A DNA stretch of 64,000 nucleotides from Chalara sp. BL73 (Eukaryota; Ascomycota; Leotiomycetes; Helotiales): NCBI GenBank assembly GCA_918026815.1, contig CAKJVC010000139.1:1-64000 (forward strand), in the 5' to 3' direction. Shown here piece by piece: positions 30,959-42,341 of the stretch. How positions within the stretch are numbered: position 1 is the stretch's first letter; every line of letters begins with the position of its first letter. The translations under genes and the position numbers were made by a program. The notes under the pieces were generated by a model. It was not told the DNA's origin. It saw only the letters and a list, made by a program, of their open reading frames with translations, and ran no database searches.

Positions 30959-32179
30959 TCACTTTCTGCCTAAGCCATGGAGAACCGCAACAAAGTCGTC
31001 TTTGATATTATTCTGCCAGTTCACCTCTGTCATCTTCGGCAGCCAGCCTAGTGATTTTGCAACCGAGGCTCGGCCCCTCGAACTATCGTTTGTCAGCTTC
31101 GGAATCGGCAAGCGGGTTACCAGATGAGGGCTCACTTGGACGCAAAAATTAGCTCAGCGCGTTGCTCGGTTGGTGCAATGCCAGCAGCGATGGCCTCATC
31201 AATAGTGATACTCCGGGGCTCGGGGGAATCGAGCTTACCGAGCTCGTAGCCTACCCGTGCTATATCCTTGGCAAGATCTTTCCACCGAAAAGTTCCCGTG
31301 CTGGCGAAGAAGATGCCGCGCTCCCCATGAGGTACGACATCCCGCTTCTCCAGGACCTTGCCTAAGAGGAGTTCGTAGAAGTTCCCTAAATCAATAACGT
31401 GGACGTAGTCTTTAACACCCATACCATCTCCGATGTATAGAGATCGTCGAGCCTCAATTGCAACCTTAGCTAGCATGGGGATCTGGGTGGAGAGTTTATT
31501 AAATTTCCCAGTCCCAGAGCCGTAGATCGGTGGTGCCATGATCGTATAGGTCTTGACACTTGTTTCTTTAGCCCAGTAGGCCACCGCAAGGTCGGTGGTA
31601 CGTTGATCATAGACTTCAAGGCGCTGGCGCTCCACCAAGTATTCGAAAATATTGTCGGTGGCGTCATCAAATGACCGATCCTCAATATACTGCTTTGATA
31701 TAGGTTTGTCGCTGATACTGGACGTGCCGGAAGTCTATGGTCAATTAGAACGTCAATGTAAGTATGAAAGGGTAAATACATACGTGGATCATGAAAACAT
31801 CTTGACCTGTAAGCTTCTTCCGTTTTCCTAGACCAACTATCAGTGACTCGGCAGCCCCAGTCGCAAAACCCGAAGCGCAATTGATGACAGCTAGATAATG
31901 TAAGCTTTATTATCCTGAGGTGGTTCACATTTACCGGTTTATACCATCGTTTTCGCTCGCAGCTTTGGCCAAGGCCTCTGTGTCCTCGAAACCACTAATC
32001 AAGATAGGCCGAATATTCAGCACAGCCAGCAATTTCGCCTGAACTGCGCTGCGAACTATTACAGAAATCTTGACATTCTTGATGGCTGGGTTTTCGGATT
32101 GAAGGAGGGAGGTCAAAACAGTGCCACCGAGATATCCCGTCGCTCCAGTAAGCAATATCTTGATCTGTGGCTGTTCCAT
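30959..32179 (-). CDS. NAD-dependent epimerase/dehydratase-like protein (atypical SDR)
   Basis: Four exons (32179-31945, 31890-31784, 31734-31136, 31082-30959) give 354 residues. The cofactor motif LLTGATGYLGGTVL is at residues about 9-22. The strand MIHTSGTSSISD and a following region with YLVERQRLEVYD, TIMAPPIYGSGTG and VHVIDLGNFYELLLG mark the extended/atypical SDR family used by fungi as NmrA- or reductase-like enzymes. The YxxxK dyad is not evident, so catalysis or mere dinucleotide binding cannot be decided. The last intron restores ASNSRGRASVAKSLGW, typical of the C-terminus. It closes the cluster region. Confidence 0.88.
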
Positions 32180-34811
32180 TTTCAATGCAGAGTGTTGGTT
32201 GTATAACTGTAGTAGGCGACAGTCGATATCACGAAATACTCTTGTATTTGTAGGGAAAGCAAGTGGACTAGCCGTTCGGCACAAAGCTTAAATTGACCCA
32301 GCTTAACTCTGTACTATCCCCTCCCCGCCGTTGAATAAAGGGCAAAACTGGGTCAAAGTGGATATGGCCAAGGAACTCTCAACTAGGGAGTAACCAATGA
32401 ATCAAGGGTTGCACAGGTTCACCGCTGTATATTACAAATACAGGAAGATGTCAGGTATCCGATATTCCTTAGTAGTTTGTAGGGCTACCTCGGGCATTTA
32501 TAACCGCTTGCGATACTACGAGTAGTACAAATTTTGTATAAAAGAACCAGGTACAGTATTCCAAGCGTCCTAAACTATTTTTGCAATCGTTTGAAGCTTA
32601 CTTTGAAAAGATCGTAATAAGCTTGATAGTAATTCTTTCGTATGTGCCACTTTATCTAGGTCTACACATGTTTTATATAGTTCAAGTCGGGAGAATAAAG
32701 TAGCCATTCGATGCAAAAAATATTGCGTAGATTCAAGCTATTTTGGGTTTGGTATAAAATAATAGCAAGCCGGGTTATTTGGTGGCCGTTTTACATAGAA
32801 TTTATGCATTCGACTATCAGCAAACCAACGTTCTATAGTCGATAATATATATTTGGCGTACTTTTTACTATCTGTAGTACTCCAATTTTTTCTTAGAACA
32901 CTGCCGGACCTTTTTTCTATTACAAATAGTGCCATGAAGCATTTAAACTGGTCGTTTTAAATACTTGTGTCAAACGCAGTTTATACTTGTATCGATCAAG
33001 AAAGATTTCTTCCGGTTTTTTTTTTTACCCGACAAGTAATATGTAACTAAGTAAAATCACTTTTAAATGTTTATATTTCATCCGAAAAACACTACTGTAG
33101 TCGTTCGGTAAGCCAAGTAATTGCTTTTTCTGCAAAGCATCGACGTTGATTTATATAATTAAGATTGTCTAAGTTCATTTGCATTTTTCAACCCGCCGAT
33201 CAAACTTTCTGTTGTTATAGCAGTTCGAATAGCTTACTCGCCGTACTTTTGAAGCTGAAACTATGGCGCAAGAGTTAGTATATACCTGTACAGTAATGTT
33301 GACGTTAGAAAAAAAAGGCCAATAACTATTTTTTGCATTTTTTGCATTTTTTGCATTTTTTGCATTTTCATTTTTATTTATATAGAGTTTTCGACCACAA
33401 AAAATCTTTTGTGACGTTTGTTGAGTCTTTGATAACCGTATTTGCTGAAAAGTATATCTATATTGCTGACTTATAATACGTAGTGTAGCTTAGTCAAGGT
33501 ACGCTTTAATTCGGATTCAATCCGATCTAGTAATAGGAGTTCGTGCAGTAAATAACAATAAAAAAAAAGCTCAAGACTATTAAAGATACGTTGGAGGTCC
33601 ATTTGTGCCTATAGAAAGTCAGTAATCTATTGCAAAAGCTCTGAATACCTTCAAGCTTAAAAAAGGCCAACCACAAAGAGCTAATAATAAAAGTAATTAC
33701 TGCCGACTCTGGCATTTTCTTTGATGTAAGTAAGTAGCAATTTGGCCTTTCTTCGCCCTGATATTAGCATTTTATTGATGTTATCATTGGCTAGAGCTGC
33801 TTAGTTGTATGCGCCGCCTCGGGGCCCAACTAAACTGTAAAGGGATACCACGCTAGTGTACTTTAAAAAGGCTAGAATTATTAGTCTTATTATATTTTTG
33901 ATGCCTGGTGCAGAAAATATGCTGGACAAAACCTACGACTATACTTCAACAATGAAACAAACAATTACCGAGACTTTTTTTCACGTCATCAGGAAGTCTC
34001 AATAAGTCCCTACTGAAGTGTTGAATACACGTTCTGCAAGCACAGTACGGTGGTTCCCCCTGCCACTTAATGCTTTATTTCGTCACTCTGCAACGGAGGT
34101 GGAGACGACAGCATTGATTCTACCGGTGCTAGCTCGAGTCGCCATCCGACATCCAACACTATGGCCTTTGAGTGTGAGCAAAAGATTCTCGGCACAGGAT
34201 GGGCTTTTATAATACCTTCGTTCGATACATATACTGTTCTAAAGGGCTACTAAGTGCGGTACAATAGTCGATTGCCGGGCTCGACCGCTTGAGCAAAAAG
34301 TCTTTTCTCAAGAATTTGTCCACATTTGTAGAAATCTCTCCATACTGGAATGCTACTCACGTGGAGGGACACATTTCTATATCTGAAGGCCCCAATAATG
34401 ACCCAGGACACATTTAAGACTGTCTAAAGTCTTTCCTCTCCTTTCTCACGAGGAAATTGAAGGGTGGGTCCAGAAGCTAAACAATCCCTCTACCAACATA
34501 ACTCATCTCAAAGACTGCGTCAGTGTCGCCGCGGCTCACGACTATGATGAGTCTCTTAAGGAGTTTGACTTAAATATTTCTCTGACAACATCCCTGACTC
34601 ACCATGTGTATTCATATACATGGAGAAATAGAGAACAATAACATCTGGAGCAGATATCACAGAGAACACGGTTGTATTGAAGAAGAGTTGAAGTCCTTTG
34701 AATTCCCTATTCAGAATGATTTCCCAAAGTTTTTAAATCCGCCTTTTGTATCTATGAACGCCTTCTCAAGAAACACCAAACCGCCGCTACCGAAACCCAA
34801 GAAAATAAAGA
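32180..34811. other. AT-rich gene desert
   Basis: No intact gene is recognised in 2.6 kb. It contains a TTTTTTGCA tandem repeat (33329-33370), long A/T runs and only short interrupted frames. A fragment at about 34422-34640 reads open on the plus strand with coding-like composition (VFPLLSHEEIEGWVQKLNN) but has no identifiable partner. It may be a gene remnant. The desert separates the catabolic cluster from the next gene group. Confidence 0.6.
33329..33370. repeat. (TTTTTTGCA)n minisatellite
   Basis: Four to five head-to-tail 9-bp units within AT-rich DNA. Confidence 0.8.
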
Positions 34812-36636
34812 CTACAAGAAGAGAAAACCACCTGCCATAAACATACCCATACTGATACCCAGCGTAGTAAACTGTTCCCACGCGAAAGGCCTTGGTCTAG
34901 AGCTGGCGGCACTAGGCGAAGATGATGTAGCTGCAGGACTAGTTGCAGAGCCTGCTGGGGCACCCGTATCGGCAGCGTTCGGGGTGGGAGCAGCACCTGT
35001 TGACTTCACAATCGCTAACTCACCTGTGAACGCTGCCGAGAATGCCTTTCCAACCTCACCGCTAAATGTAGGTGGTTGCTGGACAAACGGCGTTGGTCTC
35101 TGTAGTTCCGTGACTGTAAACTTCCTCTCATCAGATACAGTTGTTGCGTCAGGAATCTGTGCACCTTGGGACTCAAACTTCAAGATGTTGGATTCGGTGC
35201 TGTTGTATTTTGTCTGCGCCATGCCGATGCGTTTGTTGGCAAGATCGTAGACAACATAGGCAGAGCGCAGGAATGTGTCGCCAAATGGTGTGGCCATTCC
35301 TGGCCCAAGGCCACGGGTCGACGCTGGTGTGATGCCGAAGACGCAGGCTTGTTGGGTGGTATTGGGAATTAGTTGATGTTGGCCCGCAAAAACACCTGGA
35401 TATATCATATCACCAATCGGTACGCGGATAATTGGACCGTTGGGACCACCGAAACCGAAATCGAAGGTTCCAGGCACGTTCCGTACTGAGCAGGGCACGA
35501 CGGCGACGTTAAATGCTGCGAAATAGGTTGCCCCTGTTTGGGCATAAATTGCATGAGCAATGTCGTCTGGCACGATGGTCTGTGTGGCGCCAGAGTCGAG
35601 CACGGCAGGCAAGGCGTAGTTTTCTGGAGTGATACTAACATTTCCAGAGGGAGTGGAGATGCTGAACGAAGTGAAGGATACCGTGAAGTGGTCAATATCT
35701 TGTTTTCCGGGTGTGGGGTACATAGCAAGATTGGCGAGACTGCCTTCGTATTTCTTAGAGTCTACTCCACCAAAAAGAAGTGCCCCTGAGCTTGAATCTA
35801 ACACATATAATTAGCACGGTTTTATGCAGTTGTTGAGATTACAAACGCACCGATATCGTTAAGCCAAAGACTGTAGGCTTGAGATGTGATTTGATCTGCT
35901 GTAACCATAGCATCAACCAAGTTCTTCTTGTTGCCGCTAGTTATATTCTGGTTTTTGGCAAAACTCAAACCCTCGGAGAAACCGAGTCCTAGAATGCCTC
36001 GACCCAGGCTAGCTTTTTTGGCTAAACCCATCTATAGCGATATTAGCTATTGTAATTACATATGGATAGTTACGCTCCGTTCAAAGCTTCTTGTCAAAAT
36101 TTGGTACTTACAATGTACTTGTCGAGCTTCGTACCAGCTACAGTGAGTGAATCCGCAAAAAGGTCTCCGAAAGCTCCAGAGCCATCTAGATAAGAAATAT
36201 TCAAACCACCAACGTATGGCCAACTTGCGGTTGAAGATGCGTTGAAGTCGACTGCAGGTGGTCAGCGAGAATCTGTAATATTACTTGACTTTAGACACTC
36301 ACAGGTTCCACCAGGGGTTCCTTTGGGAAACTCGTATGCTGGCGGATTGACCTCAGCATCTTTTGCAATCACCCACACATCACTAGAGCCTGTATCGACA
36401 TGCAGCTGTATGTTTTGACCTGGCTCTCCGATAGTGACATTTGCATAATATCGTGTATATGCCCCATCTTGAGGCAATGTCGTTTCATCTGCGTCGTTGC
36501 CGTTCGAACGGCTCTGTAAGTCCCGAATGCTGTGATATCCGCGTTTGGTAATAAGATCTAGCTGTACTGTCCCAGTTGCTTGAGTGAGCGACAGCAACCG
36601 AGCAGCAATTAATAGCGACACCACAGCAGACTTCAT
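34812..36636 (-). CDS. Yapsin-like, GPI-anchored aspartic protease
   Basis: Four exons (36636-36303, 36251-36112, 36031-35851, 35797-34812) give 546 residues. An N-terminal signal peptide (MKSAVVSLLIAARLLSL) is followed by a short pro-region. The first catalytic motif is HVDTGSSDVWV and the second AVLDSGATQTIV. FGGVDSKKYEGSL and YVVYDLANKRIGMAQ are family landmarks. The C-terminus has a Ser/Pro/Ala-rich stalk and a final hydrophobic stretch (GISMGMFMAGGFLFL) typical of GPI attachment. Yapsins are cell-wall/plasma-membrane proteases that often cut at basic residues. A role in trimming the basic-site peptide encoded at 41244 is possible but untested. Confidence 0.92.
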
Positions 36637-37598
36637 CGTACTAATTTAAAGGAAACAGAAGGGAAATTGGGGTGAAGAGAAGTTCCAAAAGTGATGGAAG
36701 ACGTCTAAGCTGAAGGGAAAGGAAGACGGCCCATGTAAGAACTTTATGAGATATAAAACTGTAGGAACTTTACCAGGCTGAGGCGCATTGAGTTAGACTT
36801 CTGGCAATCGACCTGCCCAGACGTAAGTTGTGAGACAAGAGATCTTGGTCTGTTGGTTTGTGTTGGTGATGTTGGCCGAATAATTTTACCAAGAAAATCC
36901 ATTGGCCTGGGAACATAAAGAACCATATGTAAAGCATCCGCAAGGAGGCTCCGCCCTAGCAAAGCTGAACATTGCTGTTCTGATACGATACTAATTAATC
37001 CTACGGTTCCTGCCTTCGCGGCACAGCGTATCAAATTCGCTGACAACCGTGCTCAGCCTCAATCCCGCAATCCCGTCAGCCATTGCGGGAACCAACATGA
37101 ATCCAATCATCTGCCTTGGAAGAGTATTGGGGTTTTGAAATAGACAGGCAATGTTCCTTTAATGATGGCGACCAGCATAGGAGAAATAGAAACATTAGCG
37201 AGATGCTGTGTAGAACGTGTTTGTGCCCATTCCTATCTTGAGCTAAGACGTGTAGAAAGGCAATGCCATTTTGATTGATTTCAGCCTTGCGAGACGAAAA
37301 AGAGGTCCACGACTTGCATTACGAACAAGCATGACATATTAGCAGAAGCATTGGTATCAATATAGAACATGTAATTAACATGTGGAAGCTTAAGTAAATA
37401 GAAGTCGATGCCCTTTTGATGATCGTGAGGTGCCAAGATGTTCCTTATCACACGTGATTGTCCCTGATAAGAGTCCAGCTCTCCTGTCACATTGCGATAT
37501 TGTAGCTTAGAGGCAACGATGATTGCTTTCTTATAGTATCTGAGATCTGCCAGGACGCCTCCACGTAGATCGGAAGAGGGTAATATAGCCCTGCGGAT
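36637..37598. other. Divergent intergenic region (protease/ATG17)
   Basis: No gene recognised. It serves as the promoters of both neighbours. Confidence 0.5.
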
Positions 37599-39193
37599 AT
37601 GTCTTCGTCACCTGCTGCCCGGAGTCAGGCATCGCTCTCTCCATCTGCTTCCCAATCCCGATCCAAATCCCACGATATTCCCCTAGAGACCCTTGTGTCA
37701 CATCTACTTGCATCCAAACGTTCTCTATCATCCATAAGCACTGTATGGCGAGCGAATGAAATTGTAACGACTGCGCGATCATTCTTGGAGGAAAGTGTGA
37801 AGCTATCCGCCAAAACTGGATTTGTGAGAAATTGCATCACGGATCAAGCAAAGCTACTGGGGCAAGTGAGACGTGGGGTCGAGAATGTCAGTAAGGATGG
37901 ACATAGTGAGTTCGAGGTAATGTGTCTGATTTTCATTATTGAATGTAGGCTGATAGAAGAAAAGGCCGTGATTGAGTCGCTAGACAGAGCAAATAAGAGG
38001 CTGGAGTCAACGATGGATGTCCTGCGATCCACCATGGTGCAAGCTGCTTTTCGGCCTGCTGCTGAAGAACCTAGATCTCTTCTTGACTTCATAGATGAAC
38101 ATAGTGTTGATACTATACGCGATGCGATCAAAGCCTCAATACGAGAATCTAGAGTAATGCACCCGATCCTCTTTAGTTTTTCACATCTAACAAACTCTAG
38201 GAAGCACAATCTTCATTTGGTACCTCGATACTCTCCTTCGACGACGATCTTCGCGAATTGAAAGCTGCAATAACCTCTGCTCCTAGACTCAACGCATCCC
38301 AATCGAATGCATCGTTGACCGAATCTCCTATCCCCGAAAACCTCCACGCACTCGAAACTCATGCCCAAGAAATGGCATCTCTTCTTGACTCTCTTGTTAA
38401 TCACTATGATGCGTGTGTTGATGCGGTTCGGCATACAGAAGGCGGATATGCAGCTGTGAGGGATGCAACCTCGAATCAGCCACCAGATGCCGAGCACGTC
38501 TCCATGTCAGGAGTGATGAGCACAAGTCAGACGGGAGAAGAGCAGCCTCTGAGCGAAGAAGAGAGGAAAGAAATGCTCATAGTTTTAGAAAACGATGCAG
38601 GTCAGGTAGATGATGTAGTGGCAGAATTGCGAGAGCGTTTAGACGAAATGGAATTAAGATATGAAGCGATCCAGGAGCACGTCTCGAAGCTTAAAGAAGC
38701 GTACGATGCTACCGTCTCAGCATATAAAATATTGGGATCGATCAGTGTCCATTTACCTGGATATCTTATGGCAGCTTCTGACTTTCGGATGCACTGGGAT
38801 GAGACAAAGGAGCAAATCCAAGAGCAACTAGACGAATTGGAAAATATGCGTCTGTTTTATGAACAATATTATAACTCATACGATGGCCTACTCCTGGAAG
38901 CATATCGTCGGAATCATAGCGAGCAGAAAATCAAAAATCTAATTAAGAAGACGATGGAGCAGATCGACAAAATCCGTGAAGCAGATATGCGGGAACGAGA
39001 GTCTTTCCGCGCTGAGGTAAGCGACTACTTGCCAGGCGATCTCTGGGGCGGAGTTGGAGATGCCGCACCGAAATGGGCAATCCAGCAGCTCAGCAGCGAG
39101 AACAAGCAGAATGTCGAAAGCCCAGATTTGGAAAGGAGTGTCGTAGAAGCTGCTAAGCGGCGTGAGAAGGAACGGATGAACTATAAACGGTGA
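37599..39193 (+). CDS. ATG17: Autophagy scaffold protein Atg17
   Basis: Two exons (37599-38153, 38201-39193) give 515 residues. The segment LETLVSHLLASKRSLSSISTVWRANEIV near the N-terminus and DQAKLLGQVRRGVE are characteristic of fungal Atg17. The rest is long helical/coiled-coil sequence (ELRERLDEMELRYEAIQEHV, EQIQEQLDELENMR) and ends in a charged FRAEVSDYLPGDLWGGVGD tail. Atg17 dimers organise the Atg1 kinase complex at the pre-autophagosomal structure. The intron has CTCTAG at its end and keeps frame. It is a housekeeping gene that separates the secreted-protease gene from the UstYa gene. Residues at about 37918-37950 (VMCLIFIIECR) are unusual for the family and could hide a small misread intron, but no frame-preserving junction was found. 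Confidence 0.9.
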
Positions 39194-39238
39194 GATGTAG
39201 ATTCTTCGCTATTAGTCCTAGCAATATAACAACCACGG

Positions 39239-40239
39239 TCAAGGAATTTCTGAGTATACATCGTTGGGTGAAGGCGGTTCAAGCCAATCGACAGGCACTT
39301 CATTCACAGGCAGCATTTGTCTAGCCTCCGCCCATTCCCTGATGGCCTCAAAGTCGCGACATTTATGCATCGTGTTGAAATCGACGAAAGGCTCTGGCTC
39401 CTTTGGATGGATCCATATTTGACCCATGAATCCAATATCAACTTGGCACATAAGCTGCTGTCTGATGATGTCTAGACAATGTGCTTTTCTTCTGTAAGCC
39501 TCCTTCCCAACTCTGTTTTATCTATTTAAAGGCAAGAAACACTTACAAATATGCAATTTAAGAATATGCATGTCATTTTTGAATGCCCCGTTGCCCAAAC
39601 CCTTATAATAATTATAGTTATAGAAGAGGCTCTGACGGAGTAGGTTCAGACAATGCAACTGATGCAAGCCTTCAACATTTGCTGGATAGCCGCCACCGTA
39701 TTTTTTATTGAGATGGACGTGTGAGGGTGCGAAGCCTGATATTTGAGCAAGCGATGGGGGAATGGCGATGCTACGGTAGTTCACTCCGAGTGCTTCCCAG
39801 GCTGCATCGACTTCTGCACTGGCATCGCCGCGATAGATGTTGGGCTTAAGGAGGGAACCGTTAAAAGGGGTTGGCGTGTAAGTCAGAGAAATGTCCTCGA
39901 GGATCGGTGCTAAGAGCTGTGAGTCTTTATTGCTCGGGAAAACAATTCTGATGAGACTAAGAGCTTCCACATACAATATTGAGTTATGCCTAACACCGAA
40001 ATGACTTTATTTTGCATCATCGCGTCCCAGTTCCGCCCGATGTAGAAGGATATCAAGGCGATGACGGTGATACAGAAAGAGGCGAGGACTACGAGGAACC
40101 ATCGTGTTTGGGCTCTATCTTCGTGTTGGGCGAGCGCAGGCCTGACAACAGTAACGGAAGATGGCGTTGATGGACGGGAAAGTGGGGGCTGGGGAACTGG
40201 TTGGAACCTGAATACTTTGGAAGAGGGTTTAGAGAACAT
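39239..40239 (-). CDS. UstYa-family (DUF3328) oxidase-like protein
   Basis: Three exons (40239-39975, 39924-39547, 39483-39239) give 295 residues. A cytosolic Pro/Ser-rich head precedes one transmembrane helix (WFLVVLASFCITVIALISFY). The lumenal domain carries both family HxxHC motifs: EGLHQLHCLN and, after splicing, LHISHCLD with RQQLMC. The second motif is built across intron 2, whose acceptor AAAAG was chosen because it alone keeps frame and restores HxxHC. UstYa proteins catalyse oxidative cyclisation or other oxidation of ribosomal peptides (ustiloxin, phomopsin, asperipin types) and some non-peptide products. A Tyr-rich repeat precursor gene starts 1 kb away, which strongly suggests a peptide substrate. 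Confidence 0.92.
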
Positions 40240-41240
40240 TTTCTTGCAAAAGAAGATCGCGGGCCGTGTGGTGGTGAGATCTGTTATGGATACATTTACA
40301 GGGCTTGAGATTGTTCATGGAGCAAAGCTGCATGTCTCATAGAAGGTTATCATGATGTTCCCAATGGCGATCGAACTTCGGCGAACTGATTCCTATGGTC
40401 ACACTAGGATACAACCGAAATATCGAAACTTGATGGCGCTTTAAATTACATCACATAACCTGAGTTGCCAGGAAAAAGCAACGAAGTCGGGGAGTGTTGT
40501 GCTAAGTCGGCGTCATCTGGTGCAACATTGTGTTGTCCTACAGTGAGACAATGCCTATCCCCGGTATTAGTTGTCTTCGCCACTTGTTTCATTTTTGCAA
40601 GCTATCATGTGAATGTATACAATACCTGGAGGATTCGAAGGATTCTCAAATAGATATGCTTATTCTCAGAATTTCATAGATGCTATAGATGCTATGTAAA
40701 GCCCTTTATATTATTTATGCTCATCATGCTTCGAGGAGATCTGCTGATTCATTTTTGCAAAGTGCAACTGCTTCTTGAGCTTCATATTGCATCATACTCT
40801 CCACCCTCGATGGATTAGGAGAAAATATGAGGCGTTTATTTGTGCTGAATATTGCCTTTTTAGCGTCAGACACTTCTTCGAGATAGTCAGATGCTTAATA
40901 CTTCATAGCGTTCGTCGTAGCCACTTATTTGCAATTAGACGGATTAATCACCATTCCGCCAATCATTAAATTCGTCAATAATCTCCGTAATCATGTGAGA
41001 CTTGAGCCATCGACCGAGGATGTGTATTCAGAATGCTCACCGAGGCATTACGAGGCTTACTGCTTGTAACAGCATGCTAAAAAGAGATTGTCCCGTATAT
41101 CTCTTCCTCAACAGTGTGACATCGAATATTGCCATTTTTTAGTGTATAAAGTTGTAGCATAGCCCACCATATCATTCATTCTTTCAACAACTTCAACCTC
41201 CATTAACTCGATCATCCACGGATCAAACTTAACCACCATA
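40240..41240. other. Divergent promoter region between UstYa gene and peptide gene
   Basis: About 1 kb with no convincing gene. It would carry the promoters of both the UstYa-like and the precursor gene. Confidence 0.5.
41145..41150 (+). promoter_or_regulatory. TATA box of the peptide gene
   Basis: TATAAA 91 bp before the ATG at 41241, an appropriate distance for a core promoter with a short leader. Confidence 0.4.
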
Positions 41241-41477
41241 ATGAAGTTCCCTATCATATTTCTCATTACACTGGCTGCATCAGTGCCCGCCACGCCGGTC
41301 GCAGACCCCGAAATTGTCGTTCGAGAGCCAACGACGCCGACAGTTGCTCCGTCAAGCTCGACTCCGAGCCCAACTACCACGACCATCGCCAATTACGGCA
41401 ATTATGGTGCATATGGAAAGTATGGCACATACGGCAACTATGGGGTATACAAGCGTTCGGAGGAAGAAGCCGAGTGA
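41241..41477 (+). CDS. Secreted Tyr-rich repeat peptide, candidate RiPP precursor
   Basis: A 78-residue intronless frame. Residues 1-18 or so (MKFPIIFLITLAASVPA) are a signal peptide. A Pro/Thr/Ser-rich spacer follows. Residues about 50-69 are six consecutive x-Y-G triplets with x = N, N, A, K, T, N, then V-Y-K-R and an acidic tail SEEEAE. K-R is a Kex2-type cleavage site. Synonymous codons vary between repeats (TAC/TAT for Tyr; GGC, GGT, GGA, GGG for Gly), so the repeat is kept at protein level rather than by recent DNA duplication. Layout matches dikaritin-type precursors (signal, spacer, Tyr-containing core, KR). It lies between a UstYa-family gene and a multicopper oxidase gene. Alternative: a plain secreted structural peptide. 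Confidence 0.8.
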   Translation: MKFPIIFLITLAASVPATPVADPEIVVREPTTPTVAPSSSTPSPTTTTIANYGNYGAYGKYGTYGNYGVYKRSEEEAE

Positions 41478-42341
41478 AGAATTTTGGTAGATGGTATGTT
41501 CAATCATGAGATAGACAGCGGGATTTACTAATCAACGATTCGTTTCTCAAGGCCAACAGATCATAACGTATGTCTCTTAGATCAACCATTTTTCTCTTGA
41601 GGGGGTAGTGATATTTCGTAGGCTATATTCTTATTCGGTGGTAAAGAAGAGTGATAGTATTGCATTCACTATCAGGTATTTGATGCTTGATTACGTTTTG
41701 GCTATCTGAACGGAACAAAATGAGGATTATTACGATAATTGCTTCTGCTTGCTCTGTTCTATTAGTTCTAAGTGACTTCTTCCTCAATCTCAATTATCTA
41801 CAATCATCTCCTCGTGAATTATGGCTGCTTGTTACGATATTCTTGCATTCCATCCAGGCTCTCGAAGGTGCAGCGAAAGCGGTAGCTAGAGTGCTATCTT
41901 GGTGACGACCTTTACAGGTCGTGTAAATCTAGGCTAGGCAGTGAGGTAAAGACTAAAACATTGAACAGAAACATAGACTCGTTCTGTTCAGACCATGGAT
42001 ATGGGTGGTAAATGTTAGTCCTTTATTAAATATTAGCTTTGCGCAATGTCGGATTATCGAAGAATTTTGTAACCGCCCGTTTAGAAGGCGTTGAAGTCAG
42101 CATACATTAGGCGCAATAGCACACTGACCAGAAGCATTTGCCTTTTGGTCTTCAATAAAAGGTCCGCAACATATCTACTTGCACAACAACTTGTAATAAC
42201 ATCCGCCAACTATGCTTTCACCACACAAGAGTTACAATCTTCGTTGCTATATAAATTGAAAGTGCATATGTACTCATGTGCCCGGATTCACTTCCATAGT
42301 GCCTTTAAAATGTTAAGCAACCCTCAAATATGTGACTATAC
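41478..42341. other. Intergenic region between peptide gene and MCO gene
   Basis: No convincing gene. Short frames (for example 41687-41905, hydrophobic) have no support. Confidence 0.5.

Noticed and set aside
41108..41392. 94-codon minus-strand open frame opposite the peptide gene
   Set aside because: Val/Gly-rich mirror of the plus-strand repeat peptide. The plus frame has the signal peptide and the processing site.
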